Part shown: positions 26,001 through 34,684 of the stretch, one piece after another
Position numbering within the stretch: the first letter of the stretch is position 1
Layout: each line of letters starts with the position of its first letter
DNA from: Sediminibacterium sp.
GTDB taxonomy: Bacteria; Bacteroidota; Bacteroidia; Chitinophagales; Chitinophagaceae
Assembly: GCA_017537025.1 (NCBI GenBank)
Contig: JAFWCB010000002.1
Coordinates: forward strand, 248,001 to 312,000
DNA length: 64,000 nucleotides
Direction: 5' to 3'
Made by a program: the position numbers and the translations under genes
The notes under the pieces: generated by a model
What the model was told of the DNA's origin: nothing
Database searches by the model: none
Seen by the model: only the letters and a program-made list of their open reading frames with translations

Positions 26001-28013
26001 CTAAATATTTTTTTTATAAAAAATATGCATAGAAAAAATATGGGGTATGCTCATGCAGGATAATAGGATAAAGAAAAAGCCAAAGAATTGATTACTATAA
26101 AAAAAGGCTATGGTTGCAAAAAGTAGAATAGCCCCTAGTGTAAAAGGACCTGCTTTTTTAAAAAGTGCTAAGCTTTTCATACTAAGGTTTTCTTGTAGAA
26201 ATTTCCATCCATGTAAACTATGCTGAAAGCAGAAATAAATGCCAAAACTTAACATAATTGGTAACTTACTAGTTATCAATAAGTAGCTGATGGTAATAAG
26301 CATGGGTATCGATCGATGCTTATAAGCAAGGACCAAGCTTAGGAGAAGTGGGGTGAATTGCGAAAAATATAATAAATAGCTACTGGATGAAATGGATGAT
26401 TTGGGCAATAGTAAATGGGGGATCTGATTCAAAACATATACTGTTTCTTGAAAATGAAAAACTAAGATTAACAGCAGTACACAAAGCCCCCATAGTAGTG
26501 TGGCGAAGCTATTTTTTATGTGCCAAGCTGTGTAATCTGCTTGTCCGAAATGCCAAGCTGAAAATAAGATAAATCCAATTAAAGCTACGGTTGGTGCTAT
26601 CCACCAAAGTAAAGCAAATAGAAGCCCTTTTCCAATATATGTTGCAACGAATTGAAGAAGCGATTTTGAAGTAGTTATTTTTTTTTCTGTGAGATGATCG
26701 ATAGCTCCATGTGATAATCCAAATGTGAGAAATATAGCTGCTAATATCCCCCAAACTACACTTGTATATTCAAATCTGATAAGTAGTAAACTGAGTAACG
26801 AAAAAACAAGGGCAAGTACAGTAGGAGAAATATGTTTGTTACAATGCCAAATATCTTTTAGGGCTGCAGAAAGAAAAAGATTGATCGGTAACTTTGAAAA
26901 GATTATTGCTTCTTCCTTTATTGATGTACGCTCATCTAAAAACAATAATACTTTATGAATTGAAATATTATTAAATAAAGATTGAAAAATTGGTTTTCCT
27001 TTTTCCGGTTTCTCTTCTAAAATTTTTAATAATAGCCTATCATAAAAAAGGTATCTGTTTTTTTTACTTTTTCTATGGTAGTATATTTCTTCTTTTAGAG
27101 ACCTCGTAATGGCTATCGCATCTTCTACCATCGATTTAAAAGCATATCCCGTACTTGGTTTTAGCATTCCGCCTCTTGCTCCGGTATATATCCAATTTTC
27201 ATCCTGCAAAGGATTATTTAAAGAGGAAGTTGACATAGGAATTACTCCTTTTTCAACTTCGAGGGTTGTATAATTAATATTTTTTTTATTCAGGTATTCC
27301 TTTAATAGGATATTGGCTTCCGCTTCAGTGATGATCTCCTCGCTAAAACGGGTGAGTTCTACTAAAGCATGACACTGAGAGAATGGTAATACATAAATAA
27401 ATTGGCAAGTACTCATTTGATCTATTTCAAAATCCATTAATATGGCTGTTGATGGATCAAAATCGTTTTCGGTGGATTCAATTTTCCATCCTATAAAAGA
27501 TTGCCATAAATGACTTTGATTTCTTTGAGGATCTGCAAACTGTGGAGGCCTACTATCAAATACAGTATGAGCTAACAAAACTTGAGTTTCCAATGTAAAA
27601 ATAAATTTGTCAGCATTTTTTTCAGGGAATCTTTTATAAGGTTCAGTTATAATTTTGAGGTCATAATGATTGAGAATTGTTTGAGCTTGCTTATATAAGG
27701 AACCTCCCGGTATATGTGCATATTCTAAAGGCGTAATGGATTCTGAGGATTTATTATTTACGATTAAATTTTTCCATGCATTTGTAATACTATCATCTAA
27801 GCCAAGCTCTTTCATCTCTGTTTGAGTTCCCCAAAAGCAATATGTTTTTTTTAGAAGCGCGGTATGATCCGGATCAATGATGGCAATTTTTTTATTTGCG
27901 AGAAGCTGCTGCTTATGCATTTGTATCAATAACAAAGAGTTGGCAGCACCTAATCCCAGAAAAAGGTAGTCTATTGTTTGAATTTTCGTAGCAAATAAAT
28001 TTTCGGCGAGCAT
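26001..28013 (-). CDS. Lycopene beta-cyclase fused to Blh beta-carotene 15,15'-dioxygenase
   Basis: One 670-residue chain with two complete enzymes. Residues 1 to about 384 are a CrtY-type lycopene cyclase: dinucleotide-binding DYLFLGLGAANS, TYCFWGT, WQSFIGWKIE, and GARGGMLKPSTGYAFKSM. Residues about 395-670 are a polytopic Brp/Blh dioxygenase with all expected iron-ligand histidines: FGLSHGAIDH (His435, His440), AWHFGQAD (His488), CFQHSLHGW (His598, His601) and SIPHIFSMH (His658, His663). The first converts lycopene to beta-carotene; the second cleaves it to two retinals. Both parts are full length, with a junction of roughly ten residues (around base 26846). It follows the rhodopsin gene on the same strand by 99 bp. 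Start ATG at 28013; an in-frame TTG is adjacent upstream. Confidence 0.93.
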   Translation of the reverse strand: MLAENLFATKIQTIDYLFLGLGAANSLLLIQMHKQQLLANKKIAIIDPDHTALLKKTYCFWGTQTEMKELGLDDSITNAWKNLIVNNKSSESITPLEYAHIPGGSLYKQAQTILNHYDLKIITEPYKRFPEKNADKFIFTLETQVLLAHTVFDSRPPQFADPQRNQSHLWQSFIGWKIESTENDFDPSTAILMDFEIDQMSTCQFIYVLPFSQCHALVELTRFSEEIITEAEANILLKEYLNKKNINYTTLEVEKGVIPMSTSSLNNPLQDENWIYTGARGGMLKPSTGYAFKSMVEDAIAITRSLKEEIYYHRKSKKNRYLFYDRLLLKILEEKPEKGKPIFQSLFNNISIHKVLLFLDERTSIKEEAIIFSKLPINLFLSAALKDIWHCNKHISPTVLALVFSLLSLLLIRFEYTSVVWGILAAIFLTFGLSHGAIDHLTEKKITTSKSLLQFVATYIGKGLLFALLWWIAPTVALIGFILFSAWHFGQADYTAWHIKNSFATLLWGLCVLLLILVFHFQETVYVLNQIPHLLLPKSSISSSSYLLYFSQFTPLLLSLVLAYKHRSIPMLITISYLLITSKLPIMLSFGIYFCFQHSLHGWKFLQENLSMKSLALFKKAGPFTLGAILLFATIAFFYSNQFFGFFFILLSCMSIPHIFSMHIFYKKNI

Positions 28014-28055
28014 CAAATATAAAAGTTTGAAGAAATGAGTAACCTACTATAAACC

Positions 28056-28090
28056 AAAGGATGATACCCTATGGCAAAGTATCATCCTTT
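28056..28090 (-). terminator. Hairpin between rhodopsin and crtY-blh (terminator or attenuator)
   Basis: A 12-bp perfect stem (AAAGGATGATAC / GTATCATCCTTT) with an 11-nt loop lies 23 bp after the rhodopsin stop. On the minus strand it is followed by GGTTTATAG, a poor T-run, so partial read-through into crtY-blh is plausible. Confidence 0.65.
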
Positions 28091-28112
28091 AGTTATGTTA
28101 AGTAAAACCTGA

Positions 28113-28832
28113 TTAATTATCTGCGTTTCTACTTAAAGCATAAATAACTAACCCAAACCCTATTTTATTGATGGCATCAGCAATGTTATAAACAATATCC
28201 ATTGCATGAGAAGCAGCTGCAGGGTCTGCAACTAATTGCACGCCGAATAGACCGCCTGGTGTACCTAAAATATACCCTAATGGATAAATAGCCCAGCCAA
28301 CTAATACAAACCAAGCAAGAATACGAGTAGCTTTTGCTACTTGAGTACCGGCTGTATGAGCAAGCTTCGCAACTTCACCAAACCAAATTAAATATACAAT
28401 ATAGAAATAGGCGATACCTGAAATGACACCCCAAAGTACGCTGTGTGCGCGATCTAGTGTTTCTCCAAAGTAGCCTGTTACAAGCATTATTAAAGAAGCG
28501 AAGATCAACTTCCAAAGTAATCCGATCTTAGCTCCCGCTTTTTTTGTAATCAAATAAAACTCAACACACATTAAGGGTACTGTAAGAATCCAGTCTACAT
28601 AGCGGAAAAATGTGGGTGATTCGCCTGTTTCCAGATTGTAACCCCTCATGTAGTAGTAGTGAACTGCTGCAATGAAGGTAATAAGTCCAGAAACCAAAAC
28701 TGATGTGCGCCATTTTTGAGAAGTGTTATTCAACTCAAAAAAGAAAAAAACTGAGGCAGCCATCATGGCCATAGTTCCGATAAAGAACGTGAAAGCAACG
28801 TAATTGTCGCTTGCAATTTTTAAATGCTCCAT
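28113..28832 (-). CDS. Proteorhodopsin-type light-driven proton pump
   Basis: Seven-helix retinal protein of 239 residues. By recalled alignment to green proteorhodopsin: His58 (His75), proton acceptor Asp80 (Asp97) and Thr84 in RYVDWILTVPL, proton donor Glu91 (Glu108), and Lys223 in INKIGFGL for the retinal Schiff base. The DTE motif indicates an outward proton pump. Met88 occupies the spectral tuning site (Leu105), the usual green-tuned Bacteroidota residue. Gly135 in VLWGVISG occupies the place of Phe152, matching the glycine fenestration of carotenoid-binding xanthorhodopsins. I use ATG 28832 (MEHLKI); an upstream in-frame TTG at 28871 adds 13 unlikely residues. Retinal would come from the next gene. 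Confidence 0.96.
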   Translation of the reverse strand: MEHLKIASDNYVAFTFFIGTMAMMAASVFFFFELNNTSQKWRTSVLVSGLITFIAAVHYYYMRGYNLETGESPTFFRYVDWILTVPLMCVEFYLITKKAGAKIGLLWKLIFASLIMLVTGYFGETLDRAHSVLWGVISGIAYFYIVYLIWFGEVAKLAHTAGTQVAKATRILAWFVLVGWAIYPLGYILGTPGGLFGVQLVADPAAASHAMDIVYNIADAINKIGFGLVIYALSRNADN

Positions 28833-28844
28833 TTTTTTGTGTTT

Positions 28845-28865
28845 AATGTTATTTAATGAAACATT
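28845..28865. promoter_or_regulatory. Repeats in the rhodopsin leader
   Basis: Just upstream of the rhodopsin ATG, AATGTT (28845-28850) and AACATT (28860-28865) form an inverted repeat, and TTTAATG occurs at 28842 and 28852, a 10-bp spaced direct repeat. No canonical TAnnTTTG is seen for the rhodopsin in this 271-bp divergent region, so regulation may use another sigma factor; this is speculative. Confidence 0.3.
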
Positions 28866-29103
28866 AGACAAAAACCAGATTAAAATTGTTTATAAATTTT
28901 TAATTTTTTTTTAACACATCATATTTTTTTCTATTTCGAAGGTGATTTACGGCTCTGTATTAGTAGGATCTACAATAAAAAATTGATAAAACTAAATGGT
29001 TTACAAATTGTTATATATAGCATAATTCTTATTGGATAATCTGTTCAAGTAAAAAAAATAGTTTACCCAATTTATTAAACAAACTAAACATCATTATTTC
29101 AAT

Positions 29104-29733
29104 ATGATTTACGAACAGAATGATATTATTCAATTAGAAACCAGATATAGGGCCAACTTCATCAATTCCTTGGGTGGATTTAAAAGCGTTACACTTATTG
29201 GTACCAAAAGTGTTCAAGGGAACGACAATCTTGCCATTTTTAGCAGTTTATTTCATTTAGGTGCTAATCCGGCATTATGTGGTATCATTATTAGGCCAAA
29301 TGAGGAAAAACAAAATACATTGGGCAATATTGTTACAACCGGATTCTATACGATCAATCATATCGCACCCTCTTTTTTTAAAAAAGCGCACCAGTGTAGT
29401 GCTAAATATGAAGAAGGGGTCAGTGAGTTTAAAGAAGTAGGCTTAGAACCGGAATATATGGAAGGTATCGCAGCTCCTTTTGTAAAAGAAAGTCATATTA
29501 AGTTCGGGTGTGAGCTTGTTCAAAAAATTGATATTGAATGGAATGGTACTTATTTGATTATTGGAAAGATAATTAAAATAGTGGTGCCGGATGAATATAT
29601 AGCTGTTGATGGTTTTATAGATCTGGGAAAGGCACAAACCATTACTTGTAGTGGATTGGATAGTTATCATAGTACGCTACCACTAGCTAGATTATCCTAC
29701 GCGAAAGTAGATGAAGCAGTAAGAGAAATATAA
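29104..29733 (+). CDS. Flavin reductase-like protein (FMN-binding split barrel)
   Basis: Cytosolic split-barrel flavoprotein of 209 residues. The family shows in FKSVTLIGTKSVQGNDNLAIFSS near 25-45, the GIIIRPNEEKQNTLGNIVTTGFYTINH core and the late VDGFIDLGKAQTITCSGLDSYH. Such proteins reduce FMN for a partner oxygenase or use it directly; none is adjacent. It diverges from the rhodopsin and its stop overlaps the next start as TAATG, indicating translational coupling. Confidence 0.88.
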   Translation: MIYEQNDIIQLETRYRANFINSLGGFKSVTLIGTKSVQGNDNLAIFSSLFHLGANPALCGIIIRPNEEKQNTLGNIVTTGFYTINHIAPSFFKKAHQCSAKYEEGVSEFKEVGLEPEYMEGIAAPFVKESHIKFGCELVQKIDIEWNGTYLIIGKIIKIVVPDEYIAVDGFIDLGKAQTITCSGLDSYHSTLPLARLSYAKVDEAVREI

Positions 29734-30455
29734 TGATGCAAACATTTTTAAAATCGTATTGGAAAGATATTGTAATGGTAAATTACGAAGTGCCAAAACA
29801 GTTACTACTGCCATATTTGCCATTCGGTACTGAACTCGACGACTTTGAGGGTAAATATTATATTAGTTTGGTGGGATTTCAATTTTTAAAATCCTCCATT
29901 TTTAGAGTTCCTATTCCTTTTTTCGGATCTTTCGATGAAGTGAATCTCAGGTTCTATGTAAAAAGAAAAGTAGGTGAGGAGATAAGAAGAGGAGTTGTAT
30001 TTATTAGTGAAATAGTGCCTTATCGAATTGTTGCTTTTTTAGCGAATACACTATACAAAGAACACTATAGCTATGCTAAAATGAGTTCAGATATTTTTAT
30101 TCAAAATACTGAAAAAGCAATATGGTATCGTTGGCAGAAAAATAAAATAGTATTCTCAATCAAAGCGGTATTTGAAAATGAAGAAACAGAAATGCTTAAA
30201 AATTCACATGAAGCATTCATTTATGAGCATTATTATGGCTATACTAAATTGAATGATTCCCAAACATGGGAATACAGAGTGAATCATGGATCTTGGAATA
30301 CCAATAAATTAGTTAATTATCAAATAGTTTGTGATTTCAAGTTACTGTATGGCGAAACTTTTGCTTTTTTGAATGATCAAAAACCTCATTCCGTATACAA
30401 TGCAGTAGGCTCAGCCGTGAGTATAGATTGGGAAATAAATAAGATCAAAGCCTAG
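29733..30455 (+). CDS. DUF2071 (YqjF-like) protein
   Basis: Cytosolic protein of 240 residues with the DUF2071 pattern: WKDIVMVNYEVPKQLLLPYLPFG near the start, YYISLVGFQF, VNLRFYVKR and HYSYAKMSS. No catalytic residues are known for the family. Its start ATG overlaps the stop of the flavin reductase gene (TAATG), and its TAG stop overlaps the convergent sterol desaturase stop in the shared tetranucleotide CTAG. Confidence 0.85.
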   Translation: MMQTFLKSYWKDIVMVNYEVPKQLLLPYLPFGTELDDFEGKYYISLVGFQFLKSSIFRVPIPFFGSFDEVNLRFYVKRKVGEEIRRGVVFISEIVPYRIVAFLANTLYKEHYSYAKMSSDIFIQNTEKAIWYRWQKNKIVFSIKAVFENEETEMLKNSHEAFIYEHYYGYTKLNDSQTWEYRVNHGSWNTNKLVNYQIVCDFKLLYGETFAFLNDQKPHSVYNAVGSAVSIDWEINKIKA

Positions 30456-31696
30456 CGCTTTCCCTGCTTCGAAAAATAAATAGAACCTATCAAACTTGCT
30501 ATTAAGTATATGCCAACGATATAAGGAGCCGCACTCAATATCTTCCCTGCACCAAACCAATCTTTAGTAAGATAAATCAAGTAAAAGCCGGCAACCGATT
30601 TTACTAATTCCCAGACCCATGCAGTTGGGCTACCATCCATTAACTCTGTTAAAGCATATACATATATAAAAACAAATCCGCCATAATAAAACATAGCAGG
30701 GCTGCCAACATTTGCAATATTGCCAAATAGATAGCTTATGAAAACCAATAATAGCAACATCTGTATCCATACCCATACACTAAAAACAGTTGTACTTTTC
30801 GTATCGAACTTTTGATAGCTATAGGGGTCATTAATTTTATACACAGGAAACTGCTCAGCAACATCGGCAGGTCGCCAACCGGTTGGCATAAACCAAATCC
30901 GAAATTTATCAGCCCAATTTTTTGTATGCCAGGCATCTTTCATCATAAGACCCATATGCATAAAATTAATTTTTATGGGGTTCCAGGTTTGTACCGGACG
31001 GGTTATACCATAAACGGGCTTCACTGTTGGTAATTCTTCCTGATAAGTACCAAACCATTTATCCCAGAAAATAAAAATTTGTCCGTAATTCTTATCCAAG
31101 TACTCCGGATTCAAAGCATGGTGCACACGATGATGAGAAGGTGTTACAATGATTTTTTCTAACCAGCCCATTTTATCAATATGTTGTGTATGATACCAGA
31201 ACTGTGCAAATAAATGTAATGGAGCAACGATAGCAATTACGTTTGTAGGCACGCCTAACAATGCGGCAGGTAATAAAAAAATGGTGAAGACTTTTACAAT
31301 GGTTGAGATACTTTGTCTCAATGCACAAGCTAAATTAAAATCCTCACTGCTATGATGTATGATATGGCTATTCCAGAAAAAATTAATTTCATGATCTATT
31401 CTATGTACTAAATAACCGGTGAGGTCTAAAGCAAAGAATGCGATAATAAAAACAGCTATAGAAGATTGTATGCTGAATATAGCCCAATGATTCACCATCC
31501 AATCATAACTCAGTACGGCAATACTCAAACCCAAAACATCTTTGGTAACATTGGTTACGCCGGAACTCAGACTTGAGATCATGTCCATTGTACGAACAGT
31601 ATCATTGCCTTTACGCCACCCCCACCATTTTTCAAATAGTACAAGGAGTAAAAAAATAGGCATGGCAATCAGTAAAATTTTTCCGTATGCTTCCAT
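30452..31696 (-). CDS. Sterol desaturase/fatty acid hydroxylase family membrane protein
   Basis: Integral membrane di-iron protein of 414 residues. Histidine clusters match the family: HRIDH (98-102), HIIHH (111-115), HTQH (169-172) and HHRVHH (188-193). Helices flank these, and a C-terminal extension (about 300-414) adds three or four more. The family hydroxylates or desaturates lipids or sterols. It is too long and lacks the short layout of beta-carotene hydroxylase CrtZ, so a carotenoid role is not claimed despite the neighbouring retinal locus. Confidence 0.88.
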   Translation of the reverse strand: MEAYGKILLIAMPIFLLLVLFEKWWGWRKGNDTVRTMDMISSLSSGVTNVTKDVLGLSIAVLSYDWMVNHWAIFSIQSSIAVFIIAFFALDLTGYLVHRIDHEINFFWNSHIIHHSSEDFNLACALRQSISTIVKVFTIFLLPAALLGVPTNVIAIVAPLHLFAQFWYHTQHIDKMGWLEKIIVTPSHHRVHHALNPEYLDKNYGQIFIFWDKWFGTYQEELPTVKPVYGITRPVQTWNPIKINFMHMGLMMKDAWHTKNWADKFRIWFMPTGWRPADVAEQFPVYKINDPYSYQKFDTKSTTVFSVWVWIQMLLLLVFISYLFGNIANVGSPAMFYYGGFVFIYVYALTELMDGSPTAWVWELVKSVAGFYLIYLTKDWFGAGKILSAAPYIVGIYLIASLIGSIYFSKQGKR

Positions 31697-31751
31697 GGTA
31701 ATATTTAGATTTTAAAGTTAGGAATAGTTTACTTTGCTACAAATTTGAAAT

Positions 31752-33005
31752 ATGCAGGTAACCATTGCCGGAGGAGGAATTATAGGGTTAAGCAGCGCTT
31801 GGTATTTAAGCGAGCAGGGGCATAACGTGAGGGTAATCGATCAAACCGATATGCGCAATAACTGCTCCTATGGCAATGCCGGCTATGTTTGTCCGAGCCA
31901 CTTTGTACCCCTTGCCACACCGGGTATTGTAAAACAAGGCCTGAAATGGATGTGGAATTCGAAAAGCCCCTTCTATGTGCGACCCCGATTAGATATTCAT
32001 TTAATTCGCTGGGGCTTACAGTTCATGAAAATTGCAACCCCCGAACACGTGGAAAAATCCGCTATTCCGTTAAGAGATATAGCCATACTCAGTAAAAAAA
32101 TGTATGAGGAGTGGACACGCCTTCCCCAGTTTGCTTTTAGTTATGAACATAAAGGCTTACTGGAAATATTTCAAACCGATGCCGGGGCTGAAAAGGGCGT
32201 ACATCTCTATGGAAAAGCGCAAGAATTGGAATTAAACGATACCGAATTATTGAATTATGAGCAGCTACAGGCACTAGAACCACAAACAAGACTAAATGCT
32301 AAAGGAGCTGTTTTCTTTAGATGTGATGCGCATCTTTATCCTAATAAACTCATGCAACAATTAATTGCTGCATTAGAAGCAAAGGGGGTTGAAATAATTC
32401 GGGAAGAAAAAATAATTGGTTTTGAAACCAAGAGTAAACAAATTACAAAAGTCAAAACCAATAAACAGGTTTACGATACCGATACCTTTGTGCTGGCATC
32501 CGGTTCTTGGAGTAGGGAAATGGCAGCTCAATTGAATATTCGTATTCCCTTAATGCCCGGTAGAGGCTATTCGGTAACGCTGGAGGATTCCTCTTATAAA
32601 ATTAATTATCCGGCAGTATTGGTTGAAGGAAGGGCTGCACTTACGCCGATGGATGGTAATAAAATTCGCTTTGGTGGTACGATGGAAATTACTTCTACCT
32701 CTACTCCGCCAAGGATTAATAGAGTGGAAGGCTTGTTGCAAGCTGTGAAAAAGTTTTATCCTGAATTTGATATAGCAGTACCACCCATTGAAAAAGTATG
32801 GTATGGATTCCGACCTTGTTCTGCCGACGGTCTCCCTTATTTAGGTAAGTCACGTAAATGGGATAATCTGGTAATGGCAACTGGTCACTCTATGTTGGGA
32901 TTAAGCTTGGGGGCAGGTACCGGTAAGTTGGTGAGTGAAATATTACACGAGCAACCGCTCTCCATGGATATTGCGCCGTTCAACCCAGATAGGTTCGATA
33001 GATAG
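31752..33005 (+). CDS. dadA: FAD-dependent D-amino-acid dehydrogenase
   Basis: DAO-family flavoenzyme of 417 residues. The N-terminal Rossmann motif is VTIAGGGIIGLSSAWYLSEQG; the NCSYGNAGYVCPSHFVPLATPG stretch follows the typical DadA pattern and the C-terminal TGHSMLGLSLGAGTGKLVSE closes the FAD site. It oxidises D-amino acids to keto acids, feeding electrons to the respiratory chain. No alanine racemase is adjacent. Hydroxyproline-type DAO oxidases are the main alternative within the family. Confidence 0.88.
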   Translation: MQVTIAGGGIIGLSSAWYLSEQGHNVRVIDQTDMRNNCSYGNAGYVCPSHFVPLATPGIVKQGLKWMWNSKSPFYVRPRLDIHLIRWGLQFMKIATPEHVEKSAIPLRDIAILSKKMYEEWTRLPQFAFSYEHKGLLEIFQTDAGAEKGVHLYGKAQELELNDTELLNYEQLQALEPQTRLNAKGAVFFRCDAHLYPNKLMQQLIAALEAKGVEIIREEKIIGFETKSKQITKVKTNKQVYDTDTFVLASGSWSREMAAQLNIRIPLMPGRGYSVTLEDSSYKINYPAVLVEGRAALTPMDGNKIRFGGTMEITSTSTPPRINRVEGLLQAVKKFYPEFDIAVPPIEKVWYGFRPCSADGLPYLGKSRKWDNLVMATGHSMLGLSLGAGTGKLVSEILHEQPLSMDIAPFNPDRFDR

Positions 33006-33039
33006 TAATGGCTTTTGAAATTATGTACCTTTACACTTT

Positions 33040-34665
33040 ATGCACTGTAGTACAACTTATTTACCATACGCGGCAACGCATGCTTTCTCTTCTTTAGTAA
33101 CTGATTATTTAGCACAAGTACCTGCTATTACTGCTTTTCAACTACATGCACCTACCTATGAGGGTATTTCAGCAGCTATCGAAACCAGAAAAAAATACCT
33201 TGTTAATCGAAAGTTATTGGTAAATGCCTTACACAAACAATATACAGGATTATCAGTATCGGATCAGGTAGCCAATAATATCGAATTATTATTAGCAGAA
33301 AATACATTTACCATTACAACGGCTCACCAACCCAATATTTTTACCGGCCCACTTTATTTTATATATAAGATTTTACATACTGTAAAACTTTGTGAGGAGT
33401 TGAAAGAAAAATTTCCGTCAGAAAATTTTGTGCCGATTTATTATATGGGTAGTGAAGATGCCGATTTAGAAGAGCTTGGTTTTATTAATGCAGGGGATCA
33501 ACACTTAATTTGGGAAACCAAGCAAGAAGGTGCAGTTGGCAGAATGAAGGTTGATAAGCCTTTGCTTAAAATACTGGGAGACTTGGAAAGGCAGATAGCC
33601 GTTCTACCTCATGGTACAGCATGGATAACCCTATTAAGAAACTGCTATACGGAGGGTAAAACAATCCAGCAAGCTACTTTAGAATTGGTAAATGAATTAT
33701 TTGGTAAATATGGAGTAGTAGTAGTAATCCCTGATAATGCAGAACTTAAGTCATTATTTAGGTTAACCGTAGAAAAGGAATTGGTAGAAAAATTTTCTGA
33801 ATCTATTGTCGCAGAAACTACGCTTGAGTTAGCTAAGCATTATAAAGTACAGGCTGCCGGCAGACCCATCAATTTGTTTTATCTGATAGATGATAAGCGG
33901 GAAAGGATTGAGGTTGAAGGAGAAAGGGATAAGGAGGAAGGTATAAGGTATAAGGTGAAAGGTTTAGGGTTGAGTTTTACACAGGAAGAAATATTGAAGG
34001 AATTGTATGAGCACCCTGAACGATTCAGTGCAAATGTTATTTTACGGGGGGTATTTCAAGGAACCATATTACCAGATATTGCATTTATTGGGGGTGGGGG
34101 CGAACTGGCATATTGGCTAGAGCTAAAAAATGTTTTTGCAGCAGCAGGCGTACCTTATCCTGTGCTTATTTTGAGAAATTCTTTTGTTTTCATAGAACCG
34201 TTGGTTAATGAACGTATTCAAAAACAACATTTAAGCGATAATGATTTATTTGAAACGGAATTAACACTCATCAATGCTTTAGTTACAAAAAATACAAAGC
34301 AGCAACTTCGTTTGTCTGAGCAAATAGAGCAGGTGAAATTGCAATACCAATTTATACAAATGCTAGCAGCGGGCGTGGATAAGAGTTTAGTAGAACATGC
34401 AAAATCCTTGGAAGCCAGAACTGTTAAGCTTTTAGCAGGATTAGAGAAAAAAATATTTAGAGCCGAGAAGAGAAAATATGAAACAGATATTCAGCAAATT
34501 CAATTTATAAAGAAATCACTCTTCCCTGCAAATAGTTTGCAAGAGCGTCATCAGAATATAGCGTTATTCTATGCTAAGTATGGCCCCGGTTTCATAGATA
34601 GTATTTATAAAGCTTCAACAGGCTTAGCACAGGAATTTTGTGTGGTTAAGTATATTGGTAAGTAA
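33040..34665 (+). CDS. bshC: Bacillithiol biosynthesis cysteine-adding enzyme BshC
   Basis: Putative cysteine ligase completing bacillithiol, the low-molecular-weight thiol of Firmicutes and many Bacteroidota. Signatures: ITTAHQPNIFTGPLYFIYK, VPIYYMGSEDADLEELGF and ERFSANVILRG. The 541-residue length is close to the family norm. Around residues 288-311 (EVEGERDKEEGIRYKVKG) the coding DNA is a perfect 7-nt periodic array and the charged loop appears about ten residues longer than in relatives I remember. The stop codon sits in a hairpin shared with the convergent PBP gene. Confidence 0.92.
   Translation: MHCSTTYLPYAATHAFSSLVTDYLAQVPAITAFQLHAPTYEGISAAIETRKKYLVNRKLLVNALHKQYTGLSVSDQVANNIELLLAENTFTITTAHQPNIFTGPLYFIYKILHTVKLCEELKEKFPSENFVPIYYMGSEDADLEELGFINAGDQHLIWETKQEGAVGRMKVDKPLLKILGDLERQIAVLPHGTAWITLLRNCYTEGKTIQQATLELVNELFGKYGVVVVIPDNAELKSLFRLTVEKELVEKFSESIVAETTLELAKHYKVQAAGRPINLFYLIDDKRERIEVEGERDKEEGIRYKVKGLGLSFTQEEILKELYEHPERFSANVILRGVFQGTILPDIAFIGGGGELAYWLELKNVFAAAGVPYPVLILRNSFVFIEPLVNERIQKQHLSDNDLFETELTLINALVTKNTKQQLRLSEQIEQVKLQYQFIQMLAAGVDKSLVEHAKSLEARTVKLLAGLEKKIFRAEKRKYETDIQQIQFIKKSLFPANSLQERHQNIALFYAKYGPGFIDSIYKASTGLAQEFCVVKYIGK
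33903..33972. repeat. 7-nt periodic word array inside bshC
   Basis: AAGG begins at 33903, 33917, 33924, 33931, 33938, 33945, 33952 and 33959, with GAGG at 33910 and AGGG at 33966: ten consecutive 7-nt units. Seven is not a multiple of three, so the translation repeats only every 21 nt, yet no stop codon occurs in frame. The same kind of array otherwise occurs between genes. Confidence 0.9.
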
Positions 34666-34684
34666 ATAGGTAACTATTTACTTA
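34659..34684. terminator. Hairpin shared by the bshC and PBP stop codons
   Basis: An 11-bp perfect stem (TAAGTAAATAG / CTATTTACTTA) closes a GTAA loop. The stop codons of the convergent genes (34663-34665 and 34678-34680) both lie in the stem. Likely a bidirectional terminator, although no long T-run follows. Confidence 0.6.

Noticed and set aside
28833-28871. TTG start extending the rhodopsin by 13 residues
   Set aside because: The extension has no membrane or signal features and the ATG at 28832 fits the family length better.
30452-31696. Sterol desaturase gene as beta-carotene hydroxylase CrtZ
   Set aside because: The protein is far too long and has extra helices; only the generic histidine clusters are shared.
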